64,000 bases of DNA, from contig NZ_LR590484.1 of assembly GCF_901482695.1 (NCBI RefSeq), positions 3,658,001-3,722,000 on the forward strand, written 5' to 3'. Below, piece after piece: positions 49,017 through 58,272 of the stretch. Under the pieces are notes generated by a model. The model had not been told where the DNA came from and searched no databases. It was given only the letters and a program-made list of their open reading frames with translations. The position numbers were made by a program, and so were the translations under genes. This DNA is from Sphingobacterium thalpophilum (GTDB lineage Bacteria; Bacteroidota; Bacteroidia; Sphingobacteriales; Sphingobacteriaceae). The stretch's first letter is position 1; every line of letters starts with the position of its first letter.

Positions 49017-51862
49017 TATGTATAATTGAGACTTACCGTAGGTATCACGCGCTGAGTTGCAGTATTGTCGTTGATATAGGTTCCCTTTACCACAAATTCA
49101 AAATCAGGTAAGGGGTATCGGAAGGAGTTGAAATCAAAGGACAAGTAAGCTCCAAAGCTTTTTGGTGCAATTTCTTGGTGTTTGTGAATGTTTTGGTAGT
49201 CTGCAAACAAGCCTCCTTTTACACGTTTTATGTAAGCTATTGAACCTAGCGCCAAGTCGGGATAAACCATCGGAAACCTGTAGTTTACCAATAAGGTATT
49301 TTTCACTTTTTCGTATTTATAATAACTAAATCCGCTTACCAGCGGGATGTCGTTGATGTATTCATAGATTCCAGTTCCTGCTTGTGCACTGAGCCGGATC
49401 TGAAAACCATGATTCCGCATTAACCCGGGTAGGTAAAATACTGTTCGCGCAGACAGAATTTCGCCTTTAGCTTTGTTTTCAAAGGGTGTGTGTCTGTAAG
49501 TAATGCTCAAATTTTGTCCCCATCGCGGATATAGGTCCATCGTTGCCATTCGGGCGTTGCGGTTGAAATAAAGCTGATAGGTCAATGGAAATGCGGTCTC
49601 GTCGTTGAAGTTTTTAAGATCGTTGCGGCTCAGGTTATAACGTCTTAAGTAAGCCGTTGCGAAGTTGAAGCCTGTCGAATAATTGTAGTCGAAACGATAA
49701 AAAGAAAGCGGAATGGACAGCTGACTGGAAATATAGTGTTCGCGCCAGTCAAAGCGGACGCTGCTGTCGGGCTTTCCGGGGACACTTGCCGCTGCGATCT
49801 GGCCCCGGTTTTCATACCGTAGCGATAGTTTGGGGAAATATCTGTTGTAATTGAGCTCGGCCGAATAAATGCCCTTTCGGATATCGGTGTCGTATTCATA
49901 GCCAAGTGCTATCTGTGTCGTGTTTAAGATGTTGTTTGAAAGCCAGAAAACTCCAGGTTTGAAGTTGTCAAAGCTTTCAAAATTGCTGCTGCTGAGGGAG
50001 AGGCTATGAAAGTTGAATGTCCTTGCCAGTCCATGGTATGGAACAATGGTATAACCGGAGGAGGAATCCGGCCGTGCCAGGGTCAGGGACGGAAGACTGT
50101 CTTTGCGCAACACGTTGCTGTAGTAATGTGAAAAATAATCGGTTTCGGGCTGTATGTTATATATACTGTCGATGCTCGTTCGGCTGATTTTGTATCCATT
50201 ATATTGGTAATTGTTGAACAGCAGCTCTTTAGTTTCACGGCTATAAAAAGGGTTGAAAGCTCCGAACTGTGCCTTGGTCAGCAAATGCCTCTTCCCCGAG
50301 TGCCGATCGATCAGGTAAATATTATCAATACCGTTGAAGTTGGCTTTTGCGATGATATCCATACCCGAAAGGTATTGTGGTCGCTCGTACTGCTGGTTTC
50401 CCCAAGGGGTGAGGTTGGTGATCCTCTCAAGTTTGAGATCTATTTCACATAAAGCGGTTCCATTTTCTGATAGGCGGATAGCGACGATCTTATCGCCTGA
50501 GGGGTTAAAAGCGGGATGCTGCAGCTGCTCACCGTCTGCAAGTCTGATCCGTTTCGCGATCGAGCCATTTTCGAGGCTTATAAGCGTCAGATAGCTTTCG
50601 TTGGATAAATCTACTTCAACACAGGCAATCAAAGCTTCTACGGGGCTAAAGACCGGCGAATAATATCGTGAATGTTTGGTGAGGGTTCTAATCTTGCCGG
50701 TTTTTAGGTTCATGAGGTTGATGACGTTGTAGCTTCTTTTACTATAGCGGGGATCTCTTCGCAGTTCATCCCATACAACATAGTCTCTGCTAATATCAAA
50801 ATGCGGTGTTAATTGAATCCCTGTTTTTACCAACTCAGATTCTTCCTTTGTGCGATCATCGTAGGTGTATATGGCATTGGTTTTTTCTGGATTTTGTTTT
50901 ATAAAATAAAGTATGCCGGACTGCGATTTTGGTAATAGATGATGGTTGTAAAAGCGATGTTTTCCAGGAGCTATTTCCGTGTAATTCTGGAAGCTGTACG
51001 CGCCCGTTTTTCTCGTCCAGATCGAGTCTAATTTTGCAATTGTTTTTCTATACAAATATGCACTGTTTCCACCTATTTTTTTCTTTAAAACCCGATTGAT
51101 GTTATAAGGAAAAAGTGGTTTTCTGTTCAGCTCAGAAAACAGATCCGCTTCGTAGTCCTGTGGTAATTCGGACTTCAATGTGGTAGTCATCAAATAGCCG
51201 ATTGTGTAATAGCTTGGCACGATGTCTTTAAAAGATCCCAGTAGATATTTGTCAAAACTATACTGTCGGTCCGATTGAAAGTTTGCTTTTATAGGCATTT
51301 CGAAGGAAGGTAGCCGCCCTCTTCCACCAGCAGAGAAAATGGTCTCGGACAGTGTGGCGTCGCCTTCGAAATACCAAGAAGGGACGGTCAGGCCATAATA
51401 GGCAAGCGCTAACTGTTCAAAAAAAGGAGCTCCTAATTTTCCTGTCAATTTGTCAAATTGACTGACGTGTCTGGATTCGTGAAGGATCAGATTTGGTAGC
51501 CAGGTCTGGTTATCCGGATCGGCACCGGCGGTGCTATACAATTCAGATTTACGGGGAGAAAGCTGAACAAAGCCATTGGTCTGCAGATTCGTGTTGTGTA
51601 TAATAAAAGGGATTTTTCGTGGTGTGATTTTATAATTTCGACTGGTTATATGAAGCGAATTGCGGACGTAATCTGCTAGGGTAGGGGCATTGCTTTTCAT
51701 TTCTTCAGGGAATATTAGCCGGAAATTAAGTGTATCAATTTTATACCATTTTTGGCTGGCAGGTGCTTGGCTGTCTTCAAAAAACTGTGCGGAACATTTT
51801 TGTGAATATATGATTAATGTAAATATCGTTAAATACTTGAAAATTATATTTTTATCGTTCAT
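49013..51862 (-). CDS. Outer-membrane protein: zinc-peptidase motif, beta-propeller and beta-barrel
   Basis: A 949-residue secreted protein. After a signal peptide (about 1-25) comes a peptidase-like domain with H128-E-S-R-H132 (HExxH) and E166 in WYFEG, as in gluzincin proteases. Next, about residues 300-590, is a repeated WD40/TolB-type segment (for example RYYSPVFSPVEALIACVEV, LQHPAFNPSGDKIVAIRL), and the last 300 residues are strands typical of an outer-membrane barrel ending in an aromatic (LNYTY). Whether the protease is active is unknown. Such combinations are rarely described. Confidence 0.75.
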   Translation of the reverse strand: MNDKNIIFKYLTIFTLIIYSQKCSAQFFEDSQAPASQKWYKIDTLNFRLIFPEEMKSNAPTLADYVRNSLHITSRNYKITPRKIPFIIHNTNLQTNGFVQLSPRKSELYSTAGADPDNQTWLPNLILHESRHVSQFDKLTGKLGAPFFEQLALAYYGLTVPSWYFEGDATLSETIFSAGGRGRLPSFEMPIKANFQSDRQYSFDKYLLGSFKDIVPSYYTIGYLMTTTLKSELPQDYEADLFSELNRKPLFPYNINRVLKKKIGGNSAYLYRKTIAKLDSIWTRKTGAYSFQNYTEIAPGKHRFYNHHLLPKSQSGILYFIKQNPEKTNAIYTYDDRTKEESELVKTGIQLTPHFDISRDYVVWDELRRDPRYSKRSYNVINLMNLKTGKIRTLTKHSRYYSPVFSPVEALIACVEVDLSNESYLTLISLENGSIAKRIRLADGEQLQHPAFNPSGDKIVAIRLSENGTALCEIDLKLERITNLTPWGNQQYERPQYLSGMDIIAKANFNGIDNIYLIDRHSGKRHLLTKAQFGAFNPFYSRETKELLFNNYQYNGYKISRTSIDSIYNIQPETDYFSHYYSNVLRKDSLPSLTLARPDSSSGYTIVPYHGLARTFNFHSLSLSSSNFESFDNFKPGVFWLSNNILNTTQIALGYEYDTDIRKGIYSAELNYNRYFPKLSLRYENRGQIAAASVPGKPDSSVRFDWREHYISSQLSIPLSFYRFDYNYSTGFNFATAYLRRYNLSRNDLKNFNDETAFPLTYQLYFNRNARMATMDLYPRWGQNLSITYRHTPFENKAKGEILSARTVFYLPGLMRNHGFQIRLSAQAGTGIYEYINDIPLVSGFSYYKYEKVKNTLLVNYRFPMVYPDLALGSIAYIKRVKGGLFADYQNIHKHQEIAPKSFGAYLSFDFNSFRYPLPDFEFVVKGTYINDNTATQRVIPTVSLNYTY

Positions 51863-52519
51863 TATATTGGCTAATATGATGGTTTGCTAATTTATTTAGT
51901 TTTAATTTCGTTTTTTATATGAATTTTAAGTTTTGTTGTTTGTTTATAATGTTTTGATTCTTATTATTTTATATAATTCGTAATTTGTGTCTATTCGTTG
52001 TATATTTTAGCCGGTTGAGGCCTTAGAAGCTGGCTTGCCAGTTTCTTTGCATGCCGTCTGAGAGAACCGGAAAGTATGTGACGAATATACTTAAATATTC
52101 AAGCATAGCGTACGGGATATGAAAAATATTTGCGTGTTTGAAACAGAGAGGGAGATGCCAGGACGGGGCCGGAATTTTTAGGAAGCTAATGTTTTTAAGT
52201 TGTGCTTTCGCACTGGTCGGATCCGGCGCCAGCTGTTGGGTCGGCATCAATATCCGGGCATGCGAAAAAGCGTTTGTGATGCGCAGCAGTTTGCTTCGTC
52301 TGCTTTTTGTGAGGGCTGACTGAAGTAGCTTGTGTAGTGACAAAATGTCTGGTTTCAGAACGCTCCGCGAAGTGATCTTGCATGGCCGCTGCAGAAATAC
52401 GGGAACTAAAAGCTGCTTTTTTGTTATTTATTTTTTTATTCAAATTTTACTTTAAAAAAGCGATTTTTGTACCATATAATTTTTTGTACAGATGTAGGAT
52501 TTTAAATCAGCAGGAAGAT
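51863..52519. other. Intergenic stretch before mgtE
   Basis: AT-rich, with a more GC-rich middle. A small stem aagctgg/ccagttt lies near 52027-52045. Open frames on the minus strand (about 80-105 codons) show no start context or known motif and I do not call them genes. No Mg-sensing leader was recognised. Confidence 0.45.
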
Positions 52520-53896
52520 ATGGAAGAACTGGAAATGCAGGTAAGTCGTGTAGAGCAATTAATAGCGAGTGGTGATTTTGTTGGCCTTGAGAATTTTCTA
52601 AATGAGATGAATATTTCTGAGGTGGAAGAATTAATTGACGAGCTGCCGGAGCATGGTCCTCTTTTTATCGAATCTTTAAATTTAAACCGCGCGGTAAACG
52701 TATTTAGGATCCTGGATTTTCCTACTCAAAACCGAATTTTCAAGAAGCTTTCCAAGGCCAAAATCAGTGCGCTGATTAATGAACTTCCGCCTGATGACCG
52801 CACCTCATTTTTCTCCGAAATGAAGGATGATATCAAACATCTGATACTGCTGTTACCACCAAAAGACCGGGTTGAAGCACTAGCACTTTTGGGCTACCCT
52901 GAAGACAGCGTTGGACGTCTGATGACGCCGGATTATATTACGGTGAAGGAGCATTGGAATATAGAAAGAATTCTGGGTCATATCCGTCGATATGGAAAAG
53001 ATTCAGAAACTATAGACGTGCTGTATGTCATTGATTCGAACGGTAAGTTGATTGATGATATCCGCATCAAGGATGTGCTCATGGCCGAGCCTGAAACAGT
53101 GGTCAGTGATCTGATCGACTATCGTCTGATATCGCTGAATGCTTATGATCCGCAGGAGGAAGCTATCAATATTTTCCGGATGAACAATCGTGTTGCTTTA
53201 CCTGTGGTGGATGCGCAAGGTATTATGTTGGGTATTGTTACGGTAGATGATATTCTCTGGGTCGCCAATGAGGAGTATACCGAAGACATGCAACGCATCG
53301 GCGGTACGGAAGCTTTGGATGAGCCTTATCTGGATGTATCCATAAAAAATCTGGTCAAGAAGAGAGCTGGATGGCTGATTGTGTTATTTTTGGGGCAGCT
53401 GCTGACCGCGACAGTAATCGAGCATTTTGAGGAGCAGATGGCAAGCGCCATCATGTTATTTGCGTTGATGCCGGTGATTATTTCCAGTGGCGGGAATAGT
53501 GGTTCACAGGCTTCGACACTGATTATACAGGCTATGGCGCTTGGCGAGGTGACGCTGTCTGACTGGTGGCGGGTAATGCGCCGGGAGATTCTGTCGGGTT
53601 TACTGCTGGGGGTCATTTTGGGTGCGCTTGGGTTTTTGCGGATCATGGCCTGGCAGTCTTTTGCCCACAGTTATGGGGAGTACTGGGTGCTGGTGGCTCT
53701 GGTGATTTCTTTATCTTTGGTTGGCGTAGTATTGTGGGGCTCGTTGATGGGATCGATGTTGCCATTTGTAATGAAGCGACTGGGGGCAGATCCTGCGAGT
53801 TCATCCGCGCCATTTGTGTCCACCTTAGTGGATGTGACTGGGCTCTTAATTTATTTTACGGTGGCTACATTAATCTTGAAAGGCGTATTGCTTTAA
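52520..53896 (+). CDS. mgtE: Magnesium transporter MgtE
   Basis: A 458-residue Mg2+ channel/transporter. It has an N-terminal helical domain (about 5-110), two CBS domains (about 120-245) and five membrane helices (about 275-458). The membrane part carries the SGGNSGSQASTL motif typical of MgtE. The start is placed at MEELEMQVSRVEQL (52520), as in the family; a longer frame upstream would add a hydrophobic, AT-rich extension of unlikely composition. Confidence 0.9.
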   Translation: MEELEMQVSRVEQLIASGDFVGLENFLNEMNISEVEELIDELPEHGPLFIESLNLNRAVNVFRILDFPTQNRIFKKLSKAKISALINELPPDDRTSFFSEMKDDIKHLILLLPPKDRVEALALLGYPEDSVGRLMTPDYITVKEHWNIERILGHIRRYGKDSETIDVLYVIDSNGKLIDDIRIKDVLMAEPETVVSDLIDYRLISLNAYDPQEEAINIFRMNNRVALPVVDAQGIMLGIVTVDDILWVANEEYTEDMQRIGGTEALDEPYLDVSIKNLVKKRAGWLIVLFLGQLLTATVIEHFEEQMASAIMLFALMPVIISSGGNSGSQASTLIIQAMALGEVTLSDWWRVMRREILSGLLLGVILGALGFLRIMAWQSFAHSYGEYWVLVALVISLSLVGVVLWGSLMGSMLPFVMKRLGADPASSSAPFVSTLVDVTGLLIYFTVATLILKGVLL

Positions 53897-54073
53897 ATGT
53901 ACGTTGTTAAATAATCGGTCCGTATTTCTTTGCAAGAAGCAGGTTTTTATCTATGATAGAAACGTTTTTATGCCCCTATGGTCCCCTTATCTGATTTTTT
54001 GAGAAATTGGGTATAAAGAAAATAAATTATTCTAATTGGATTTTAGGAAGTTGTAAAAAATGTACGCAAAAAA

Positions 54074-54105
54074 TTTGTAGTATTCTAATAATCTTCCGAT
54101 ACTTG
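54074..54105 (+). promoter_or_regulatory. Candidate promoter before the tRNA-Asn cluster
   Basis: TTTG (54074-54077), a 22-nt spacer and tacttg (54100-54105), an imperfect fit to the Bacteroidota consensus. Confidence 0.35.
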
Positions 54106-54150
54106 CATCACGGAAACGCGAATGGGTTTCCGAAAGAATTGAAAAAATAC

Positions 54151-54224
54151 TCCTGAATAGCTCAGCAGGTTAGAGCATCTGACTGTTAATCAGAGGGTCG
54201 CTGGTTCGAGCCCAGCTTCAGGAG
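54151..54224 (+). tRNA. tRNA-Asn (GTT), copy 1
   Basis: A 74-nt cloverleaf: acceptor tcctgaa/ttcagga, anticodon GTT in ctgttaatc, T-loop gttcgagcc, discriminator G. Confidence 0.97.
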
Positions 54225-54273
54225 CAGTTCACAACTTCGTGAGAACGTCGTTGTTGGTATATTCAATTTTCAT

Positions 54274-54347
54274 TCCTGAATAGCTCAGCAGGTTAGAGCA
54301 TCTGACTGTTAATCAGAGGGTCGCTGGTTCGAGCCCAGCTTCAGGAG
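54274..54347 (+). tRNA. tRNA-Asn (GTT), copy 2
   Basis: The 74-nt sequence is the same as copy 1; it follows by 49 nt. Confidence 0.97.
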
Positions 54348-54365
54348 CGATAAGCAAATAAATTA

Positions 54366-54397
54366 TTTGCAAGTAATATCAAAATGTACTATTTTTG
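54366..54397 (+). promoter_or_regulatory. Candidate promoter of tRNA-Asn copy 3
   Basis: TTTG (54366-54369), a 20-nt spacer and TATTTTTG (54390-54397) match the consensus; transcription would start about 32 nt before copy 3. Confidence 0.6.
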
Positions 54398-54435
54398 TAC
54401 ACTCGAAGAGAAAGGAGCTTCTCTGAAAATAAAAT

Positions 54436-54509
54436 TCCTGAATAGCTCAGCAGGTTAGAGCATCTGACTGTTAATCAGAGGGTCGCTGGTTCGAGCCCAG
54501 CTTCAGGAG
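54436..54509 (+). tRNA. tRNA-Asn (GTT), copy 3
   Basis: The 74-nt sequence is the same as copies 1 and 2; the spacer is 88 nt and holds its own promoter. Confidence 0.97.
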
Positions 54510-54517
54510 CAAAATAG

Positions 54518-54545
54518 AAACCGGCTTTAGGCCGGTTTTTTTGTT
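54518..54545 (+). terminator. Terminator of the tRNA-Asn cluster
   Basis: The stem aaaccggc / gccggttt with a 5-nt loop and a T-run. Confidence 0.85.
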
Positions 54546-54566
54546 TACATGCTTTATTAAAAAACT

Positions 54567-55481
54567 ATGAGTTTAGTAATTATTGGTACGGTGGCTTTTG
54601 ATGCAATAGAAACACCGTTCGGTAAAACTGACAAAATTCTAGGTGGTGCCGGTACTTTTGCAAGTCTGGCGGCGTCATATTTATGTGATCAGATTAAGCT
54701 GGTCAGCGTGGTGGGGGAGGATTTCGGTGACCATCATATGGATTTGATCAAACGCCGGGGTATCGATGTTTCGGGCGTGCAGATCATCCCAGGGGGGCGC
54801 ACCTTTTCGTGGTCTGGCCGTTATCATAACGATATGAATAGCCGCGATACACTGGCCACAGATTTAAATGTCCTTGCGGATTTTGATCCACTGATTCCTG
54901 ATAGTTATCAGGACTGTGAGTATCTCCTGTTGGGTAATCTCACTCCACAGGTGCAACTGACGACCTTATCGCGATTAAAACAGACGCCCAAACTGGTCGT
55001 ACTAGATACTATGAATTACTGGATGAATGTGGCCTTAGATGATCTGAAGAACGTGCTGCAAAAAGTTGATGTCCTCACGATCAACGATGCGGAGGCAAGA
55101 CAGCTTTCGGGTGAGTACTCACTGGTCAAAGCTGCTCAGGTTATTTTGAATATGGGACCCAACTATCTGATTATAAAAAAAGGAGAGCATGGAGCCTTGC
55201 TGTTTGGTGAAAATCAGGTATTTTCCGCGCCTGCCTTACCGCTTGCGGATGTGTTTGATCCCACTGGAGCAGGGGATACGTTTGCGGGAGGTTTTATTGG
55301 CTATTTGGCCAAGGTCAAAAGCATTAATTTTACCAATATGAAAAATGCACTGATCTTCGGTTCTGCACTTGCCTCTTTTTGTGTCGAAAAATTTGGTACA
55401 GACCGGCTGGTGGAACTGACAGATGAGGATATACAGAAGCGGCTAAATGCTTTTGTAGCTCTTTCCCAATTTAACTTGTAA
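54567..55481 (+). CDS. PfkB-family carbohydrate kinase
   Basis: A 304-residue sugar kinase with the PfkB signatures GGAGTFASLAASYL near the N-terminus (about 28-41) and DPTGAGDTFAGGF (about 232-244) with the catalytic Asp. The sugar cannot be told from sequence; ribokinase- and adenosine-kinase-like relatives look alike. It starts about 57 nt after the last tRNA, beyond the terminator. Confidence 0.85.
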   Translation: MSLVIIGTVAFDAIETPFGKTDKILGGAGTFASLAASYLCDQIKLVSVVGEDFGDHHMDLIKRRGIDVSGVQIIPGGRTFSWSGRYHNDMNSRDTLATDLNVLADFDPLIPDSYQDCEYLLLGNLTPQVQLTTLSRLKQTPKLVVLDTMNYWMNVALDDLKNVLQKVDVLTINDAEARQLSGEYSLVKAAQVILNMGPNYLIIKKGEHGALLFGENQVFSAPALPLADVFDPTGAGDTFAGGFIGYLAKVKSINFTNMKNALIFGSALASFCVEKFGTDRLVELTDEDIQKRLNAFVALSQFNL

Positions 55482-55487
55482 TGAAGT

Positions 55488-55733
55488 TTAGGTTTTCAAG
55501 ATTCCGATACACTGGAATCTTGAAAATACGCTTTCCGTATGTGGAGCTTCCTGTAGCTCTGCCGTTAAATCCTGTCCTGCCCAATGCTCATAATGCATGC
55601 CTTTTAGCCACAACCTGCTTTCGCTTACATCGTAGATAAAGCCTTTGTAGGCTATCCAGATCTGTGGTTTATCCTGTCCGTTCCGCAGGGCGAGCTGTGC
55701 TTTGCTATATTCTGGTAATCCTTCTTTCATCAT
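55488..55733 (-). CDS. Cytochrome b5-like heme-binding protein
   Basis: A small soluble protein of 81 residues of the cytochrome b5 fold type. Key parts: LPEYSKAQLALRNGQDKP, WIAYKGFIYDVSES, a central MHYEHWAGQDLTAEL and APHTESVF. The two His (in HYEHW and APH) are candidate heme ligands. No signal peptide or membrane helix is visible. It lies 31 nt after the sigma factor gene and may share its transcript. It is likely to bind heme, but the electron partner is unknown. Confidence 0.8.
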   Translation of the reverse strand: MMKEGLPEYSKAQLALRNGQDKPQIWIAYKGFIYDVSESRLWLKGMHYEHWAGQDLTAELQEAPHTESVFSRFQCIGILKT

Positions 55734-55764
55734 GACGATCGATAAGAAGGCGAAGTTAGAAAAA

Positions 55765-56274
55765 TTAGGCCACTTTATAAGCGGACAAAGATCGTTTCAT
55801 CAACTTCCGGGCGACGTGTATCCGCGTCTTTACAGTGCCAATAGGAATATTCAGGTGCTCGGAGATTTCATGATATTTAAATCCCTCAAAATACAAAGAG
55901 AAGGGGATGTAGTATTCATCTGACAGGCTGGATAAAGCTTCATGAATATCCTCCATGACGAATTTGCTTTCGCCCTGATTGCTAGAGGCAGACATTAGCA
56001 AATTAGAATTGGAGATGTCTTCGTCTTTGGTGATGAATGAGTTTGTCTTTACGATCCGCCTATAGTTATTTATAAACGTGTTTTTCATGATCGTGTAAAG
56101 CCATCCTTTTAGGTTGGTACCTTCCTTGAAATTTTTGAAATAGGTAACGGCCTTGAGGATGGTATCCTGTACAAGATCGTTTGCATCCTCATAATCGCTG
56201 GTAAAATTTCTGGCGTAGAGTTTTAATGAGTCCGATTGCTCAATAACCATGTTGTCAAATTCATTCTTTGTCAT
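55765..56274 (-). CDS. ECF-type RNA polymerase sigma factor
   Basis: A 169-residue sigma factor with sigma-2 (ANDLVQDTILKAVTYFKNFKEGTNLKGWLYTIMKN, about 31-66) and sigma-4 (LSLYFEGFKYHEISEHLNIPIGTVKTRIH, about 126-154) regions. No anti-sigma factor gene lies beside it. Its size suits the ECF group. The target genes are unknown. Confidence 0.92.
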   Translation of the reverse strand: MTKNEFDNMVIEQSDSLKLYARNFTSDYEDANDLVQDTILKAVTYFKNFKEGTNLKGWLYTIMKNTFINNYRRIVKTNSFITKDEDISNSNLLMSASSNQGESKFVMEDIHEALSSLSDEYYIPFSLYFEGFKYHEISEHLNIPIGTVKTRIHVARKLMKRSLSAYKVA

Positions 56275-56536
56275 AGCTTAATGAATTATAACTGTTCTTT
56301 TTAGCAAACAGTAAGTTTATAAATCCGGTTCATTAATTATCGGACAAATAATGCGCCAAAATACCTAAGAATGAATTTCTTAATGTAATTTTAAGATTAT
56401 TTTAAGCGGGGAAAATTGACAGAAAAATTAATCTTAAGTAAATTAAATTAGCCCGAATCGGGCCTTGGACCAGCTTGGGGCTGTTTTGCAGTTTCTGTTA
56501 AGCATTTTTACAGCTATAAACTAAAGCTGAGATTCT

Positions 56537-57553
56537 TTACAATAAATTAACCTCTCGCTCGAGACCGATCCCAAATTTATCTTGCACATCATGGATGATC
56601 CGTTCAGAAAGTTCGTAAATCTCCTGACCGCTTGCATGTTGTCTGTTTATTAGTACAAGCGCCTGATTTTTCCAGACACCGGCTCGGCCATAGGCCTTGC
56701 CTTTCCATCCACACTGCTCGATTAACCAACCAGCTGCCAGTTTTGTTTGGTTATCGGGCATGGGATAATGCGGGATGGTCGGGTACAGCTTTTGTAAAGT
56801 CTGGAAATCCGTAAGCGAAATCACCGGATTTTTAAAGAAGCTTCCGGCATTGCCGACTGTACTGGGATCCGGTAGTTTCTCCACGCGAATTTTGGAAACG
56901 ACCCTTGCGATGTCAGCTATTGAAGGCTCATTGATACGTTGCTTGGCTAGCTCGCTTTCGATGGCACCGTAGCTGGTATTGATTTTAGGCGTCAGGCTCA
57001 GTTTATAGGTAACTTCTGTAATAATAAAGCGTCCTTTGTGTTCGGTTTTAAAAATGCTGTCGCGGTAGGAGAAGTTGCAGTCTTCCTTCTGAAATGTCGT
57101 AAATGTTCCAGTTTGCGTATCAAAAGCCTCACAACTATGAAACACGTACATAAGTTCAGCTCCGTAAGCGCCTATATTCTGCACGGGCGAGGCACCCACC
57201 GTGCCGGGTATAAGAGCCATATTTTCGATGCCCGCATAGTTGTTGTTTATGCAGTACCATACAAACTCGTCCCAGATCTCACCGGCTTTGGCCGTCACAT
57301 ACACATGGTAATCTTCTGATCTGGCGGTTATGCCTTTGCTCGTCATGCGAATGATATAGCCTTGGAAATGTTTGGTAAACAGTACGTTGCTGCCGGCTCC
57401 CAAGACGAAAAACTGCTGTTCAAAAATTCCTTTTTTAAAAATTTCGGTCAATGTTTCATTGTCATTTACTTCGATCAGGAAATTTGTCTTTTCTTCTATT
57501 CCAAATGTATTGAAGGCTTTTAGAGATATATCCGACTGAATGTTTAATTCCAT
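56537..57553 (-). CDS. murB: UDP-N-acetylmuramate dehydrogenase MurB
   Basis: MurB reduces UDP-enolpyruvyl-GlcNAc in peptidoglycan synthesis using FAD. The 338-residue protein has FVLGAGSNVLF (about 53-63), PGTVGASPVQNIGAYGAE (about 114-131), the YRDSIFK segment and GNAGSFFKNP with the catalytic Ser (about 231). Length and the YRDS loop place it with type I (E. coli-like) MurB. The start at 57553 (MELNIQSD) is preferred over an upstream Met at 57601, which would run into a candidate operator. Confidence 0.93.
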   Translation of the reverse strand: MELNIQSDISLKAFNTFGIEEKTNFLIEVNDNETLTEIFKKGIFEQQFFVLGAGSNVLFTKHFQGYIIRMTSKGITARSEDYHVYVTAKAGEIWDEFVWYCINNNYAGIENMALIPGTVGASPVQNIGAYGAELMYVFHSCEAFDTQTGTFTTFQKEDCNFSYRDSIFKTEHKGRFIITEVTYKLSLTPKINTSYGAIESELAKQRINEPSIADIARVVSKIRVEKLPDPSTVGNAGSFFKNPVISLTDFQTLQKLYPTIPHYPMPDNQTKLAAGWLIEQCGWKGKAYGRAGVWKNQALVLINRQHASGQEIYELSERIIHDVQDKFGIGLEREVNLL

Positions 57554-57588
57554 ATTGACTTTAATTTTCAGAAATTCAAAAAAATCAG

Positions 57589-57619
57589 CTATCTTTAGCA
57601 TGATAATCGGTAAAGATAG
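57589..57619. promoter_or_regulatory. 9-bp inverted repeat between murB and the TetR gene
   Basis: ctatcttta and taaagatag pair exactly with a 13-nt spacer, centre-to-centre 22 bp (about two turns). It lies 39 nt before the TetR start. It may be its own operator. Confidence 0.5.
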
Positions 57620-57657
57620 TACAACCGTTTATTTTATGCTAAAAAAATATATGTTTA

Positions 57658-58272
57658 ATGGGTAATGCGGATGTAAAAAGAATCAAAATTCTTGAAGCAG
57701 CAACAAGACGCTTTGCGCACTTCGGAATGGCTAAGACAACGATGTCGGAAATAGCCAAAGATCTTAATTTTTCAAAAGCACTGCTTTATTATTATTTTCC
57801 AGATAAGAACAGTTTATACTCTGCTGTTTTTGAATACGTTATTGATAAGATGATCGAAGAGATCGAAGAGGTCATAGATCGAGGGGGCAACTTTGAAGAG
57901 ATCATGATGTACTCTATTGATATGCGTGTCAAAATTATCAATCAATATTACAATTTGTTTGAATACACCATGAAAATGGTCAAGGAGCTTCCGGATGAAC
58001 TGGAACGAGTATTCAAAGAATCCTACCTGCGGGAAGTTGAAATTATCGAAAAGATTCTTCAGCTTGGTGTCGATGCACAGGAAATCCATGTAGATGATCT
58101 CAATGAGACCGCCCGTATCTTATTATACTCATTGTTTGGTATGCGTATGGGCATCCTCAAGGACATGAAGAATATGCTGTTCCCGACCAAAGAAGAATTC
58201 GATCATATTCTCAGTTTGCAGAAGAAAATGATGAAAATCTTCCTGAATGGCCTACGTTATCAGCGAGGTTAA
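57658..58272 (+). CDS. TetR-family transcriptional regulator
   Basis: A 204-residue regulator with the TetR N-terminal helix-turn-helix (RIKILEAATRRFAHFGMAKTTMSEIAKDLNFSKALLYYYFPDKNSLY, about 7-53) and an all-helical ligand-binding part. The ligand is unknown. It overlaps the ypdA gene end by four bases. Confidence 0.9.
   Translation: MGNADVKRIKILEAATRRFAHFGMAKTTMSEIAKDLNFSKALLYYYFPDKNSLYSAVFEYVIDKMIEEIEEVIDRGGNFEEIMMYSIDMRVKIINQYYNLFEYTMKMVKELPDELERVFKESYLREVEIIEKILQLGVDAQEIHVDDLNETARILLYSLFGMRMGILKDMKNMLFPTKEEFDHILSLQKKMMKIFLNGLRYQRG

Noticed and set aside
52023..52443. Minus-strand frames upstream of mgtE
   Set aside because: Overlapping frames without motif, RBS or context; likely chance.
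54274..54509. A mobile element between the tRNA-Asn genes
   Set aside because: Spacers are short and carry only promoter-like sequence and a small stem; no integrase or repeat boundary is seen.
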